Made by a program: the position numbers and the translations under genes. DNA of 64,000 nucleotides from Cloacibacterium sp047601505 (GTDB lineage: Bacteria > Bacteroidota > Bacteroidia > Flavobacteriales > Weeksellaceae): assembly GCF_047601505.1 (NCBI RefSeq), contig NZ_JASGJD010000001.1, forward strand, positions 186,001 through 250,000. Direction: 5' to 3'. Each line of letters begins with the position of its first letter. Position 1 is the first letter of the stretch. The notes beneath the pieces are model-generated. The model did no database searches. It had not been told where the DNA came from and saw only the letters and a list, made by a program, of their open reading frames with translations. This document shows, one piece after another, positions 18,578 through 26,587 of this stretch.

Positions 18578-18978
18578 TAGAAAAATATTATTACAAGAAT
18601 CAATTGTATATCATTGCTTTAATTATTATTGGAGTAATATTTTCCTTTTATTTCTACTTTCATCACAAAAACATTGAGCAAAATAATAATTTTACCACCA
18701 CCACTATTTTAGATGTTAATTATGGTGGATTTAAAAGAAATTCTACAATCAAAGTTAACATAAATGATAAAGATTATTATGTTGAAATAGGAGACTGTAA
18801 ATCAAAGAAAACATTTGACAAAGTAGATATTTTATACGATGAAACTTTTGATAAATATTTTGTTTCTGGACGATCAAAAAAAAATATTAAACAAGTGAAA
18901 TTTTTATCAATTTTTCTTATTATATATCTTATCCCTTGGAAAAGAATTTTTCAAAACATAAAATTAAAAAAACAATAA
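18574..18978 (+). CDS. Hypothetical two-helix membrane protein
   Basis: 134 aa, not recognised. N-terminal membrane helix (LYIIALIIIGVIFSFYFYF), a soluble beta-rich domain (DVNYGGFKRNSTIKVNINDK, with VDILYDETFDKYFVSG), then a second membrane helix near residues 108-122. The topology resembles DUF3592-like small envelope proteins, but I cannot assign it. It is translationally coupled to the SanA-like gene by an ATGA overlap, and a strong terminator follows. Confidence 0.7.
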   Translation: MIEKYYYKNQLYIIALIIIGVIFSFYFYFHHKNIEQNNNFTTTTILDVNYGGFKRNSTIKVNINDKDYYVEIGDCKSKKTFDKVDILYDETFDKYFVSGRSKKNIKQVKFLSIFLIIYLIPWKRIFQNIKLKKQ

Positions 18979-19006
18979 ACTTCAAGAAATTTCTTGAAGT
19001 TTTTTC
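18979..19006 (+). terminator. Rho-independent terminator
   Basis: ACTTCAAGAAATTTCTTGAAGT (18979-19000) is a perfect inverted repeat followed by a T run to 19006. It ends the lspA-SanA-hypothetical transcript. Confidence 0.88.
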
Positions 19007-19013
19007 TTTTCCG

Positions 19014-19021
19014 TATTTTTG
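19014..19021 (+). promoter_or_regulatory. Promoter -7 element for trpS
   Basis: TATTTTTG fits TAnnTTTG. It lies 48 bases upstream of the trpS ATG and just after the previous terminator. Confidence 0.5.
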
Positions 19022-19069
19022 CTAAACTTTACAATTAATTATCAATCATCATTTATCAATTATAAAAAG

Positions 19070-20038
19070 ATGTCAAGAATCCTCACCGGAATACAAGCCA
19101 CCGGAACGCCACATTTAGGAAATCTATTGGGAGCTATTATCCCAGCAATAGAATTGTCTAAAAAATCTGAAAACGAATCGTTTTTGTTTATCGCAAATAT
19201 GCACTCTCTTACGCAAATTAAAAATGCAGAAGAACTAAAACAAAACACCTACGAAATTGCTGCAGCTTGGCTCGCTTGTGGATTAGACACCGAAAAAACT
19301 TTTTTCTATAGACAAAGCGATATCCCAGAAGTTTGCGAACTTTCTTGGTACTTATCTTGCTTTTTTCCTTTCACTAGATTACAATTGGCGCATTCTTTTA
19401 AAGATAAAGCAGATAGATTAGAAGACGTGAATGCAGGTCTTTTTATGTATCCTATTTTAATGGCTGCAGATATTTTGTTGTACGATGCAGAAATAGTTCC
19501 TGTTGGGAAAGACCAATTGCAACATCTAGAAATTTCGAGAGACGTTGGCGCTAGATTTAATAATCAAATGGGAGAAGTTTTTGTACTTCCTCAGGCAGAA
19601 TTGCAAAAAGACACCAAATATGTTCCCGGAACTGATGGCAATAAAATGTCTAAATCTAGAGGAAATATCATCAATATTTTCCTTCCAGAGAAGCAACTCA
19701 AAAAACAAATAATGTCTATTGAGACCGATTCTACACCTTTGGAAGAACCAAAAAATCCAGATACTTGCAAAGTTTTTGCAATTTATTCTCTCTTAGCAAA
19801 CGAAACTCAAATTTCTGAAATGCGAACTAAATATTTAGGTGGAAATTATGGTTACGGACATGCTAAAACAGAGTTATTGAATTTAATTCTTGAAAATTTT
19901 AAAACAGAAAGAGAAAAATTCAATTATTATTTGAATAATCTGGACGAATTAGACGCAAAATTAAAAGATGGCGCAGAAAAAACTAGAAAAATAGCCTCTG
20001 CAACCTTAAAAAGAGTGAGAGAAAGTTTAGGAATGTAG
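19070..20038 (+). CDS. trpS: Tryptophanyl-tRNA synthetase
   Basis: 322 aa from ATG 19070; a longer in-frame start at 19019 overlaps the promoter and is rejected. Class Ic motifs: GIQATGTPHLGN (HIGH equivalent) near the N-terminus and GNKMSKSRGN (KMSKS). Substrate-pocket segments FPFTRLQLAHSFKD and MYPILMAADILLYDAE are present. It charges tRNA-Trp. It is monocistronic, framed by its own promoter and a strong terminator, and has no leader peptide or T-box. Confidence 0.96.
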   Translation: MSRILTGIQATGTPHLGNLLGAIIPAIELSKKSENESFLFIANMHSLTQIKNAEELKQNTYEIAAAWLACGLDTEKTFFYRQSDIPEVCELSWYLSCFFPFTRLQLAHSFKDKADRLEDVNAGLFMYPILMAADILLYDAEIVPVGKDQLQHLEISRDVGARFNNQMGEVFVLPQAELQKDTKYVPGTDGNKMSKSRGNIINIFLPEKQLKKQIMSIETDSTPLEEPKNPDTCKVFAIYSLLANETQISEMRTKYLGGNYGYGHAKTELLNLILENFKTEREKFNYYLNNLDELDAKLKDGAEKTRKIASATLKRVRESLGM

Positions 20039-20050
20039 AATATTTGCCCC

Positions 20051-20098
20051 AAATACACGAATTTTTCATTTAAAGCCATTCGTGTATTTGTGTTTTTT
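20051..20098. terminator. Bidirectional terminator between trpS and the HAD gene
   Basis: AAATACACGAAT (20051-20062) pairs perfectly with ATTCGTGTATTT (20078-20089), followed by T-rich sequence. It serves the two convergent genes. Confidence 0.8.
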
Positions 20099-20101
20099 TT
20101 G

Positions 20102-20800
20102 TTATAAATAATTTCTAATTTCTTCTAATTTCTGAACGGTAATTAAACCTTCTTCTGTTTTATTTTCTGAAAGTGCATCAAAGAAAATAACATCCATTCC
20201 GAAATTTTGTGCTCCTTTTACATCTGCAATCCAATCATCACCTATAAGAATAGATTCAGATTTTTCTGCATTTGCTTTCTGCAAAGAATATTCAAAAATA
20301 ATAGGATTTGGTTTTCTTACATTCACATCATCTGCACTGGTTACTGTTTTCATATATCTTCTAATCCCAGAACCATCAATTTTACGATGAGTTACTTCGT
20401 GGAACCCATTTGAAATAATATGCAACTGATAGCCTTTAGATTCTAAATATTCTAGCAACTCTAAGCTTCCATCTACCAATTCGTTATAAGCAATAATTTC
20501 GTCTAGAAATTGATTTTCAAAAATTTGAGCCAGTTCAAAATTATCCAAAGAAAAATGTAAAAAAGTATCGTGAAAACGATGCGCTCTAAGATAATCTTTA
20601 TCTATTTCTCCATCTCTAATCAAATCCCAAAGATGTTCATTTATTTCTTCATATTTAACATGAAAATCATCAAAAGTAAAATGATATTTTTCTTGAATTT
20701 GATATTTCTTAAAAAGTTGTTCTAATGTAATTTTTGCATTTTTACGGTGATCCCAAAGTGTATTATCTAGGTCAAAAAAAATGTGCCTTATGTTTTTCAT
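20102..20800 (-). CDS. YjjG-family HAD hydrolase (noncanonical pyrimidine nucleotidase)
   Basis: 232 aa from ATG 20800. HAD motif I is FFDLDNTLWDH, motif II HIISNGF, motif III near VRKPNP, and motif IV LIGDDWIADVKGAQNFG. The DNTLWDHRKNA start is typical of the YjjG/YfnB group, which dephosphorylates nucleoside monophosphates and sanitises non-canonical pyrimidines. TACATTTG (20807-20814, minus) is a good -7 element only a few bases before the ATG, so the transcript is nearly leaderless. Confidence 0.87.
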   Translation of the reverse strand: MKNIRHIFFDLDNTLWDHRKNAKITLEQLFKKYQIQEKYHFTFDDFHVKYEEINEHLWDLIRDGEIDKDYLRAHRFHDTFLHFSLDNFELAQIFENQFLDEIIAYNELVDGSLELLEYLESKGYQLHIISNGFHEVTHRKIDGSGIRRYMKTVTSADDVNVRKPNPIIFEYSLQKANAEKSESILIGDDWIADVKGAQNFGMDVIFFDALSENKTEEGLITVQKLEEIRNYL

Positions 20801-20806
20801 AGGGCA

Positions 20807-20814
20807 CAAATGTA
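20807..20814 (-). promoter_or_regulatory. Promoter -7 element for the HAD gene
   Basis: TACATTTG on the minus strand matches TAnnTTTG and predicts a start almost on the ATG at 20800. Confidence 0.5.
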
Positions 20815-20833
20815 AGTAAAATAAATTTTTAAT

Positions 20834-20968
20834 TTAATTTTTAGAAACTAAGTATTTCTTATTGTTTGCGTTTATTACCGCAACAGACTTTGAAAAATTC
20901 AAAAGAAAATCAATAGTAGATTTTTTTGGTGTCAAAATCGGAACTTTAAAAGTGTAATTTTTTTTCAT
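20834..20968 (-). CDS. Small 44-aa protein downstream of the sigma factor
   Basis: ATG at 20968, stop at 20834-20836. The product is MKKNYTFKVPILTPKKST followed by IDFLLNFSKSVAVINANNKKYLVSKN. It lies 54 bases after the stop of the ECF sigma factor on the same strand, with no terminator between them, so the two are probably co-transcribed. The ORF has ordinary codon use and fills almost the whole gap before the HAD promoter. Function is unknown; a small sigma-linked protein is possible. It has no membrane helix and no Cys. Confidence 0.6.
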   Translation of the reverse strand: MKKNYTFKVPILTPKKSTIDFLLNFSKSVAVINANNKKYLVSKN

Positions 20969-21022
20969 AGGCAATAATTGGCTGTTTAAAAAATAAACGA
21001 AATAGTACTGCCTTTTATTGTA

Positions 21023-21613
21023 TTACCTAGTTAAAATTATCTGATTGTCTTCCATGATTTTTCTCATATTAATTAACGCATAACGCACTCTTCCTAAAGT
21101 TGTATTGATGCTGGTATTGGTTTGTTCTGCAATTTCTTTGAAACTTAACCCATCAAAAAACCTCAATTTAATTACCTCTTGTTGATTTTCTGGCAAATAA
21201 ATCATCATATTCATTAAGTCTTCATAAATTTGTTTGGTAACCAATCTGTCTTCAATATTTTCTTCGGTTTCTCTTAGCAAATCGAAGATAGAAAATTCTT
21301 CATTCTCGTAAGTTGTTTCAGAAATTTTCACATACTTATTCTTGAGCCTAAAATGGTCAATGATAAGGTTATGAGCAATTCTTTTAGCCCAAAGTATAAA
21401 TTTACCATCATCACTATATCTTCCTTCTTTTAAGGAAACTATAATTTTCATAAAAGTATCTTGAAAAAGGTCGTTTGCAAGCTCTTCATCCATTATTTTA
21501 TAAAAAATGAATGAATATAGGTCTTTTTGATTTCGCCTAATTAACTCAGAAAGTGCGCTTTCGTCACCTTTTTGGTATTGGGCAATGAGTAAACTATCAG
21601 TAAGTGTTTTCAT
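21023..21613 (-). CDS. ECF-type RNA polymerase sigma factor
   Basis: 196 aa. Region 2 is visible at about 25-95 (LYSFIFYKIMDEELANDLFQ, FILWAKRIAHNLIIDHFR, with the -10 recognition helix), and region 4 at about 135-185 (LPENQQEVIKLRFFDGLSFK, EIAEQTNTSINTTLGRVRYA). A long acidic linker (NEEFSIFDLLRETEENIED) joins them. No anti-sigma gene is adjacent; only a 44-aa ORF follows. Its mRNA leader can form a long hairpin that ends next to the start codon, suggesting post-transcriptional control. Confidence 0.92.
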   Translation of the reverse strand: MKTLTDSLLIAQYQKGDESALSELIRRNQKDLYSFIFYKIMDEELANDLFQDTFMKIIVSLKEGRYSDDGKFILWAKRIAHNLIIDHFRLKNKYVKISETTYENEEFSIFDLLRETEENIEDRLVTKQIYEDLMNMMIYLPENQQEVIKLRFFDGLSFKEIAEQTNTSINTTLGRVRYALINMRKIMEDNQIILTR

Positions 21614-21615
21614 AT

Positions 21616-21694
21616 CTTTACTTCATGTTAAAAGAGAATCCTCGCTATGTAAACAAGTTTCTCTAGGTTTTAGAGTTTATTAAATGAAGTAAAG
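21616..21694 (-). promoter_or_regulatory. Long inverted repeat in the sigma-factor leader
   Basis: CTTTACTTCAT (21616-21626) and ATGAAGTAAAG (21684-21694) are perfect 11-bp inverted repeats separated by 57 bases. AGAGAA (21633-21638) and TTCTCT (21659-21664) are nested inside. The inner end abuts the sigma-factor start codon (21611-21613), so folding could hide the ribosome-binding region. It could also be a protein-binding inverted repeat. Confidence 0.5.
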
Positions 21695-21802
21695 TTGCTT
21701 TATAGGCTATTGTTTAGTATAATTCACAAAATTATAAAAATTTTTAACTTATAAAAGATTTATTACAAAAAATTCACATTTAGGATAAAAAATAAATCTT
21801 AA

Positions 21803-22279
21803 TTATTCTAAAACCACTAACGGAATATTAACAGTAAAATTAAAGTTGAAACCCTTCAACTCTTTTTCATTGATAAATTGATTACCATAATTGAAAGCGT
21901 AGCCTCCCGTTACATCTACAATCCCAAAAAGAGAAAATCCCGCTTTTGGAGCAAAAAATTTAGTAGTAGTTTCAGCACCGACTAAAAAATAGTAAGAATG
22001 CTGAATATCTGCACCTTTCTCGAAGTTTAACAACACATCTGCTTGTATTTTGGGCAATGCAGCAAATTTACCATTTACCGAACCTAACAAAGCAGAACCA
22101 GAAATTCTGTACAAAGCATCATCATTTTTCAAGAAAATAAATCTTGCTCCTAATTCTCCAAAACTTTGATTTTGATATTCATAACCTGCAAAAACCGTAG
22201 GATGTACAGTGTTTTGTGCTTTATAGAAGTTTGAAAATAATAAGATTGAAAAAATAAAAATATATTTTTTGAAGTTCAT
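21803..22279 (-). CDS. Hypothetical secreted/outer-membrane protein
   Basis: 158 aa from ATG 22279. A longer in-frame start at 22348 would run through the metK terminator and is rejected. A signal peptide (NFKKYIFIFSILLFSNFYKA, cut before QN) is followed by alternating beta-strand sequence (TVFAGYEYQNQSFGELGARF, YYFLVGAETTTKF, GGYAFNYGNQF). This looks like a small eight-strand beta-barrel or an outer-membrane beta-sandwich. I do not recognise a family. It lies downstream of metK but is separated from it by a terminator. Confidence 0.7.
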   Translation of the reverse strand: MNFKKYIFIFSILLFSNFYKAQNTVHPTVFAGYEYQNQSFGELGARFIFLKNDDALYRISGSALLGSVNGKFAALPKIQADVLLNFEKGADIQHSYYFLVGAETTTKFFAPKAGFSLFGIVDVTGGYAFNYGNQFINEKELKGFNFNFTVNIPLVVLE

Positions 22280-22301
22280 TTTGCTATTTTTTTGTAAAAA
22301 T

Positions 22302-22327
22302 AAAAAAACCGCTCCATAAGAACGGTT
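22302..22327 (-). terminator. metK terminator
   Basis: On the minus strand AAACCG-(10)-CGGTTT is followed by a T run (plus-strand A run 22302-22308). It lies 25 bases after the metK stop. Confidence 0.8.
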
Positions 22328-22351
22328 TCTATGTATAAAATTTATCAATTA

Positions 22352-23629
22352 TTACAATCCGAATGCTTTTTTCACATCTTCTACACGGTCTAATTTTTCC
22401 CAAGTGAAGAATTCTAAATCTTTAACAGTAAGTTCGTTAGATTTACCAGCATTAAAAGTTTTATCCGCCACATAGTAATCTCTTCCCATGTGTCCATAAG
22501 CTGCAGTTTCTTGATAAATAGGATTTCTTAATTTAAGATTTTGCTCTATTGCATAAGGTCTCAAATCGAATAATTCGGTTACTTTTTTAGCAATTTCCCC
22601 GTCATTTAAACCTACTTTAGAAGTTCCATGTGTGCTGATAAATAAACCACAAGGTTCTGCAACACCAATTGCATAAGAAACTTGTACCAAAACCTCATCT
22701 GCAACACCTGCTGCTACTAGGTTTTTTGCGATATGTCTTGTAGCATAAGCTGCACTTCTATCTACTTTTGAAGGATCTTTTCCAGAGAAAGCACCTCCAC
22801 CGTGAGCTCCTTTTCCGCCGTAAGTATCTACAATAATTTTTCTACCTGTAAGACCTGTGTCGCCGTGCGGACCACCAATTACAAATTTACCTGTTGGATT
22901 AATGTGATATTTTATTTGGTCGTTAAACAAAGCTTGAATTTCTGGTTTTTGTTTTGCAACCACTCTAGGAATTAAAATTTCTATAATATCTTTTCTGATT
23001 TTTGCTAACATTTCTTCATCTGCAGCAAAATCGTCATGCTGAGTAGAAACTACAATAGCATCTATTCTTTGTGGCTTGTGGTCGTCAGAATATTCAATAG
23101 TTACTTGAGATTTCGCATCTGGACGAAGGTAAGTAATCTCTGTACCTTCTCTTCTAATTGCAGAAAGTTCTCTAAGAATTGAATGCGCTAAATCTAAAGC
23201 AAGAGGCATATAGTTTTCGGTTTCGTTGGTTGCATAACCGAACATCATCCCTTGATCTCCTGCTCCTTGAGCATTTGCTTTTTCTTCGAAAGATTCGCCA
23301 GCTTTTCTATCAACTCCTTGGTTAATATCTGAAGATTGCTCGTGAATTGCAGAAATTACGCCACAAGAATCTCCATTAAACATATATTCTCCTTTGGTAT
23401 AACCAATACCATTAATTACCTCTCTAGCAATACTTTGTACATCAAGATAAGCTTCTGATTTTACTTCACCAGCTAATACTACCTGACCTGTAGTTACCAA
23501 AGTTTCGCATGCCACCTTCGAGGTTTTATCATAAGCTAAAAAATTATCGATAAGTGCATCAGAAATTTGATCTGCTACTTTGTCTGGATGTCCTTCTGAA
23601 ACGGATTCAGATGTGAATAAATAAGGCAT
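22352..23629 (-). CDS. metK: S-adenosylmethionine synthetase
   Basis: 425 aa, full length. Signatures: SVSEGHPDKVADQISDALID (N-terminal ATP/Met site), GAGDQGMMFGYA, GGPHGDTGLTGRKIIVDTYG and GGGAFSGKDPSKVDRSAAYA. It makes S-adenosylmethionine from methionine and ATP. Its own promoter (23778-23808) yields a leader of about 140 bases with a pseudoknot-capable structure, so regulation by the product is likely. It has its own terminator and so appears monocistronic. Confidence 0.97.
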   Translation of the reverse strand: MPYLFTSESVSEGHPDKVADQISDALIDNFLAYDKTSKVACETLVTTGQVVLAGEVKSEAYLDVQSIAREVINGIGYTKGEYMFNGDSCGVISAIHEQSSDINQGVDRKAGESFEEKANAQGAGDQGMMFGYATNETENYMPLALDLAHSILRELSAIRREGTEITYLRPDAKSQVTIEYSDDHKPQRIDAIVVSTQHDDFAADEEMLAKIRKDIIEILIPRVVAKQKPEIQALFNDQIKYHINPTGKFVIGGPHGDTGLTGRKIIVDTYGGKGAHGGGAFSGKDPSKVDRSAAYATRHIAKNLVAAGVADEVLVQVSYAIGVAEPCGLFISTHGTSKVGLNDGEIAKKVTELFDLRPYAIEQNLKLRNPIYQETAAYGHMGRDYYVADKTFNAGKSNELTVKDLEFFTWEKLDRVEDVKKAFGL

Positions 23630-23707
23630 ATTCTTCTTTTTTTCTAAATGTTAATGTATATAATTCAGAAAAAAAACAAGGAGGGAAAACCTACAAGAAC
23701 TAAAAAG

Positions 23708-23772
23708 AAATTATCTGTTTTAGCATTTTTTATTGAGGTTGCAATCAGTCCAAATTTTTCCTCTGAAATTTG
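23708..23772 (-). promoter_or_regulatory. Structured metK leader, candidate SAM-sensing element of unassigned class
   Basis: On the minus strand CAAATTT (23772-23766) pairs with AAATTTG (23757-23751). The loop GAGG (23763-23760) is complementary to CCTC (23738-23735), giving an H-type pseudoknot. Downstream come GCAACC (23742-23737) and ATGCTAA (23726-23720) followed by CAGATAA, words that recall the GGCAACC, GTGCTAA and AGATAAG core of SAM-I family riboswitches. The P2 and P3 helices of a full SAM-I are not found, so this is either a strongly reduced relative or an unrelated element. Confidence 0.45.
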
Positions 23773-23777
23773 AGCAA

Positions 23778-23808
23778 CAAAATTACAGAGTATTTTTCTA
23801 ATTTCAAA
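23778..23808 (-). promoter_or_regulatory. metK promoter
   Basis: On the minus strand TTTG (23808-23805) lies exactly 19 bases before TAATTTTG (23785-23778). It is a full match to the Bacteroidota promoter pattern and predicts a start near 23772. Confidence 0.75.
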
Positions 23809-23821
23809 ATAGTTATGAAAA

Positions 23822-23846
23822 AAGCTCTGCAAAATTTACAGAGCTT
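23822..23846 (-). terminator. oxyR terminator
   Basis: AAGCTCTG (23822-23829) pairs with CAGAGCTT (23839-23846), with T following on the minus strand. It lies directly after the oxyR stop. Confidence 0.82.
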
Positions 23847-23851
23847 CTATT

Positions 23852-24805
23852 TTATTGTGGACTGATATTTACAAAATCTTCAGGATGAGTGGTATAATTT
23901 AATTTAGGACTCAAAGAATCTTTAATTGACGCCACCAACTCGTCTAAAATTTTTTGCTTATACGTTGGTTTATAGTAAATTAAACTAATTTCTCTACTAG
24001 GGAAAGGTCTTTTAAAATGATGAATTTTGTCTTTCTGTCCTTCCGAAAGTTGAGAAACAGCCAATTCTGGCAAAATAGTTAGTCCACCAATCTTATCAAC
24101 CATGTGTACCAAAGTATTGATGTTAGATGCCATAAAATCTAGATTTTTTGGTTTTAGAGAATTCTCTCTAAGATGGCAAATATTTTCGAACTGAGTTCTA
24201 AGGCAGTTACCTTCTTCTAAAAGCCAAACTTTATTTACATCTATATCACTTGGCATTATAAATTGGTCTCCTTTTTCGTTGGCAATTTTATCAGCAGAAT
24301 AAACCATCAATTCTTCATTGAAAAGAAAATCTGCAAAAAATTCCTCAGCATCAGTATAAGGTGTAGCGATAATACCTGCATCTAGTTCGCCAGATTTAAG
24401 ACCTTTTATAATGTTTTCGGTAGTCATTTCTTTTACATTAAGTTCTATCTTAGGATTACCAGATAAAAAATCAAAAATCTCAGTAGGAAGAATAAAACTA
24501 GAAACAGTAGGGATAATTCCTAAGTTTATTTTCCCTGCCAAAACATTATTCAAAATGCTTGCTTTATTTTTGAGTTCCATTACAGAATCTACAACTACCT
24601 TTGCTTGTTCTATAATTTGCGCACCAATATCGGTAGTTCTGATAGGATGAGTGGTTCTGTCGAAAATTTTAACCTCCATCTCATCTTCAAACTTCTGTAT
24701 CATAGCGCTTAGCGTGGGCTGGGTAATAAAACACGCCTGTGCAGCTTTACCAAAATGTTTGTATTTATCTACCGCTATTAGATATTCTAACTGTTGAATA
24801 TTCAT
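23852..24805 (-). CDS. oxyR: Hydrogen-peroxide sensor OxyR (LysR family)
   Basis: 317 aa. N-terminal helix-turn-helix: MNIQQLEYLIAVDKYKHFGK with AAQACFITQPTLSAMIQKFE. In the effector domain Cys201 and Cys210 (NCLRTQFENIC) keep the nine-residue spacing of the E. coli Cys199/Cys208 redox pair, so a peroxide-driven disulfide switch is well supported. It is divergent from katA, its classical target. A terminator separates it from metK downstream. Confidence 0.93.
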   Translation of the reverse strand: MNIQQLEYLIAVDKYKHFGKAAQACFITQPTLSAMIQKFEDEMEVKIFDRTTHPIRTTDIGAQIIEQAKVVVDSVMELKNKASILNNVLAGKINLGIIPTVSSFILPTEIFDFLSGNPKIELNVKEMTTENIIKGLKSGELDAGIIATPYTDAEEFFADFLFNEELMVYSADKIANEKGDQFIMPSDIDVNKVWLLEEGNCLRTQFENICHLRENSLKPKNLDFMASNINTLVHMVDKIGGLTILPELAVSQLSEGQKDKIHHFKRPFPSREISLIYYKPTYKQKILDELVASIKDSLSPKLNYTTHPEDFVNISPQ

Positions 24806-24989
24806 ATATATATTTATAATTTCTATTACAAATATAGAGAAGAAGAACGAATTAAACTAATTTTGATAACGATAATTATTTCGAGATTATTTACAAAAAA
24901 AATAATTGATTTTATTCATAGATATTTTTTTGAATTTTGAGAAAATCAATTTAAATTTATCCTTTCAAATTACAAACAATTTCATTGAT
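24806..24989. promoter_or_regulatory. oxyR-katA divergent control region
   Basis: The 184-base gap between the divergent oxyR and katA genes is very AT-rich. ATAATTAT and neighbouring GATAACGATAATTATTTCG (about 24864-24882), together with CTATTACAAATATAG (about 24821-24835), are imperfect dyads of the kind bound by tetrameric LysR proteins. The sites are by eye only; the division of the region between the two genes is inferred. Confidence 0.45.
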
Positions 24990-26474
24990 ATGAGCAAAAA
25001 ACTCACTAACTCATCAGGAATACCATATTTTGAGCATCAGGATTCTCAAACTGTGGGAGCAAGAGGTCCTGTTTTATTGCAAGATTTTATTCTACAAGAA
25101 AATTTGGCTCATTTTGTAAGAGAAAGAATTCCGGAAAGAGTGGTTCACGCAAAAGGTTCTGGAGCTTATGGTAAATTTACAGTTACTCACGATATTTCAG
25201 AATATACAAGAGCTAAATTATTCTCTAAAGTTGGCAATTCTTGCAAAATGTTTGCGAGATTTTCTACTGTTGGCGGAGAAAAAGGAAGCGCAGACACTGC
25301 AAGAGATCCAAGAGGTTTCGCCTTGAAGTTTTACACAGAAGATGGCAATTGGGATTTGGTAGGAAACAATACACCTGTATTTTTTATAAAGGATGCTAAA
25401 AAATTCCCAGATTTTATTCATACTCAAAAAAGACATCCAAAAACCAATCTGAAATCTCACACCATGATGTGGGATTTTTGGAGCCTCAATCCAGAATCTC
25501 TTCATCAGGTTTTAATTTTGATGAGCGACAGAGGTACACCTTACGGATACAGGCACATGCACGGTTTTGGCTCTCATACTTTTTCGATGATTAATGCTAA
25601 AAACGAAAGAATTTGGGTAAAATTTCATTTCAAAACAAAACAAGGAATCAAAAATTTTACAGATACTGAAGCTACAAAAATCTCTGGCGAAAACCCAGAT
25701 TTTGCTCAAGAAGACCTTTGCACTGCAATAGAAAATGGAGATTTCCCAAAATGGACCATGTACATACAAGTAATGACGGAAGAGCAAGCAAGAGAATTCA
25801 AATGGAATCCTTTTGATGTGACTAAAGTTTGGTTTCAAAGCGAATTTCCTTTAATTGAAGTTGGCGAAATGGAACTGAATGAAGTTCCTAGAAATTATTT
25901 TGCTCATGTAGAACAATCCACTTTTTCTCCGAGTAATTTAATTGATGGAATTAGTTTTTCTCCTGACAAGATGCTTCAGGGCAGATTATTTTCTTATCCA
26001 GATGCTCACAGATACAGAGTTGGCATTAATGCTCATCAATTAGAAGTAAACAGATGTCCTTTCGAAGTAAATAACTACCAAAGAGATGGCTACATGGCAG
26101 ATTCTAAAAATTATGAAGACAAACCTAATTATTTCCCTAATAGTTTCGACGAAATCAGACCAGATTCAGCTTATAAAAAATTAGAAGAAGATTTAGACAG
26201 TAATGTAGTAGCTCATTTTGATAGAAATGAAGACGATAACGACCACTACACACAACCCGGATTATTGTACAGCAAAGCAATGACAGCTGAAGACAGAACT
26301 AATCTGGTGAATAACATTATTGGGCACATGAGAAAAATAGATGGTCCGCAAAAAGATTTAATCATCAACAGACAACTTTGTCACTTTTTTAGAGCAAATG
26401 TAGAAATGGGAATGAGAATAGCCTCTGGATTAAGCGTTAAAATTGACGACAATGTAATGCAACACATAAAATAA
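24990..26474 (+). CDS. katA: Monofunctional heme catalase
   Basis: 494 aa from ATG 24990; the upstream in-frame start at 24906 gives an implausible AT-rich extension. Distal His motif: RVVHAKGSGAYGKF. Further landmarks are FARFSTVGGEKGSADTARD, the NNTPVFFIKD segment, and the proximal heme-ligand Tyr in RLFSYPDAHRYRVG. The size fits the small-subunit (clade 3) catalases. It degrades H2O2 in the cytoplasm. It lies divergent to oxyR and ends in its own terminator. Confidence 0.96.
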   Translation: MSKKLTNSSGIPYFEHQDSQTVGARGPVLLQDFILQENLAHFVRERIPERVVHAKGSGAYGKFTVTHDISEYTRAKLFSKVGNSCKMFARFSTVGGEKGSADTARDPRGFALKFYTEDGNWDLVGNNTPVFFIKDAKKFPDFIHTQKRHPKTNLKSHTMMWDFWSLNPESLHQVLILMSDRGTPYGYRHMHGFGSHTFSMINAKNERIWVKFHFKTKQGIKNFTDTEATKISGENPDFAQEDLCTAIENGDFPKWTMYIQVMTEEQAREFKWNPFDVTKVWFQSEFPLIEVGEMELNEVPRNYFAHVEQSTFSPSNLIDGISFSPDKMLQGRLFSYPDAHRYRVGINAHQLEVNRCPFEVNNYQRDGYMADSKNYEDKPNYFPNSFDEIRPDSAYKKLEEDLDSNVVAHFDRNEDDNDHYTQPGLLYSKAMTAEDRTNLVNNIIGHMRKIDGPQKDLIINRQLCHFFRANVEMGMRIASGLSVKIDDNVMQHIK

Positions 26475-26502
26475 TTTTTAAAAATAAAACATTTTAACAC
26501 CA

Positions 26503-26528
26503 AAACCAAGCAATTAATTGCTTGGTTT
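26503..26528 (+). terminator. katA terminator
   Basis: AAACCAAGCAATTAATTGCTTGGTTT is a perfect palindrome-type stem 28 bases after the katA stop; a T-rich tail follows. Confidence 0.78.
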
Positions 26529-26587
26529 CGTGTTTTCTTAGTATAAATTTCGTTATTTTGCACTAGCAATTATGTTAAATTAATACT

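Noticed and set aside
22280..22348. N-terminal extension of the hypothetical protein at 21803
   Set aside because: It would translate the metK terminator hairpin and place the signal peptide internally.
23708..23772. Assignment of the metK leader to SAM-II
   Set aside because: TGATT and GCTAAA words are present, but the stem and loop order do not fit the SAM-II pseudoknot by eye. Left as unassigned.
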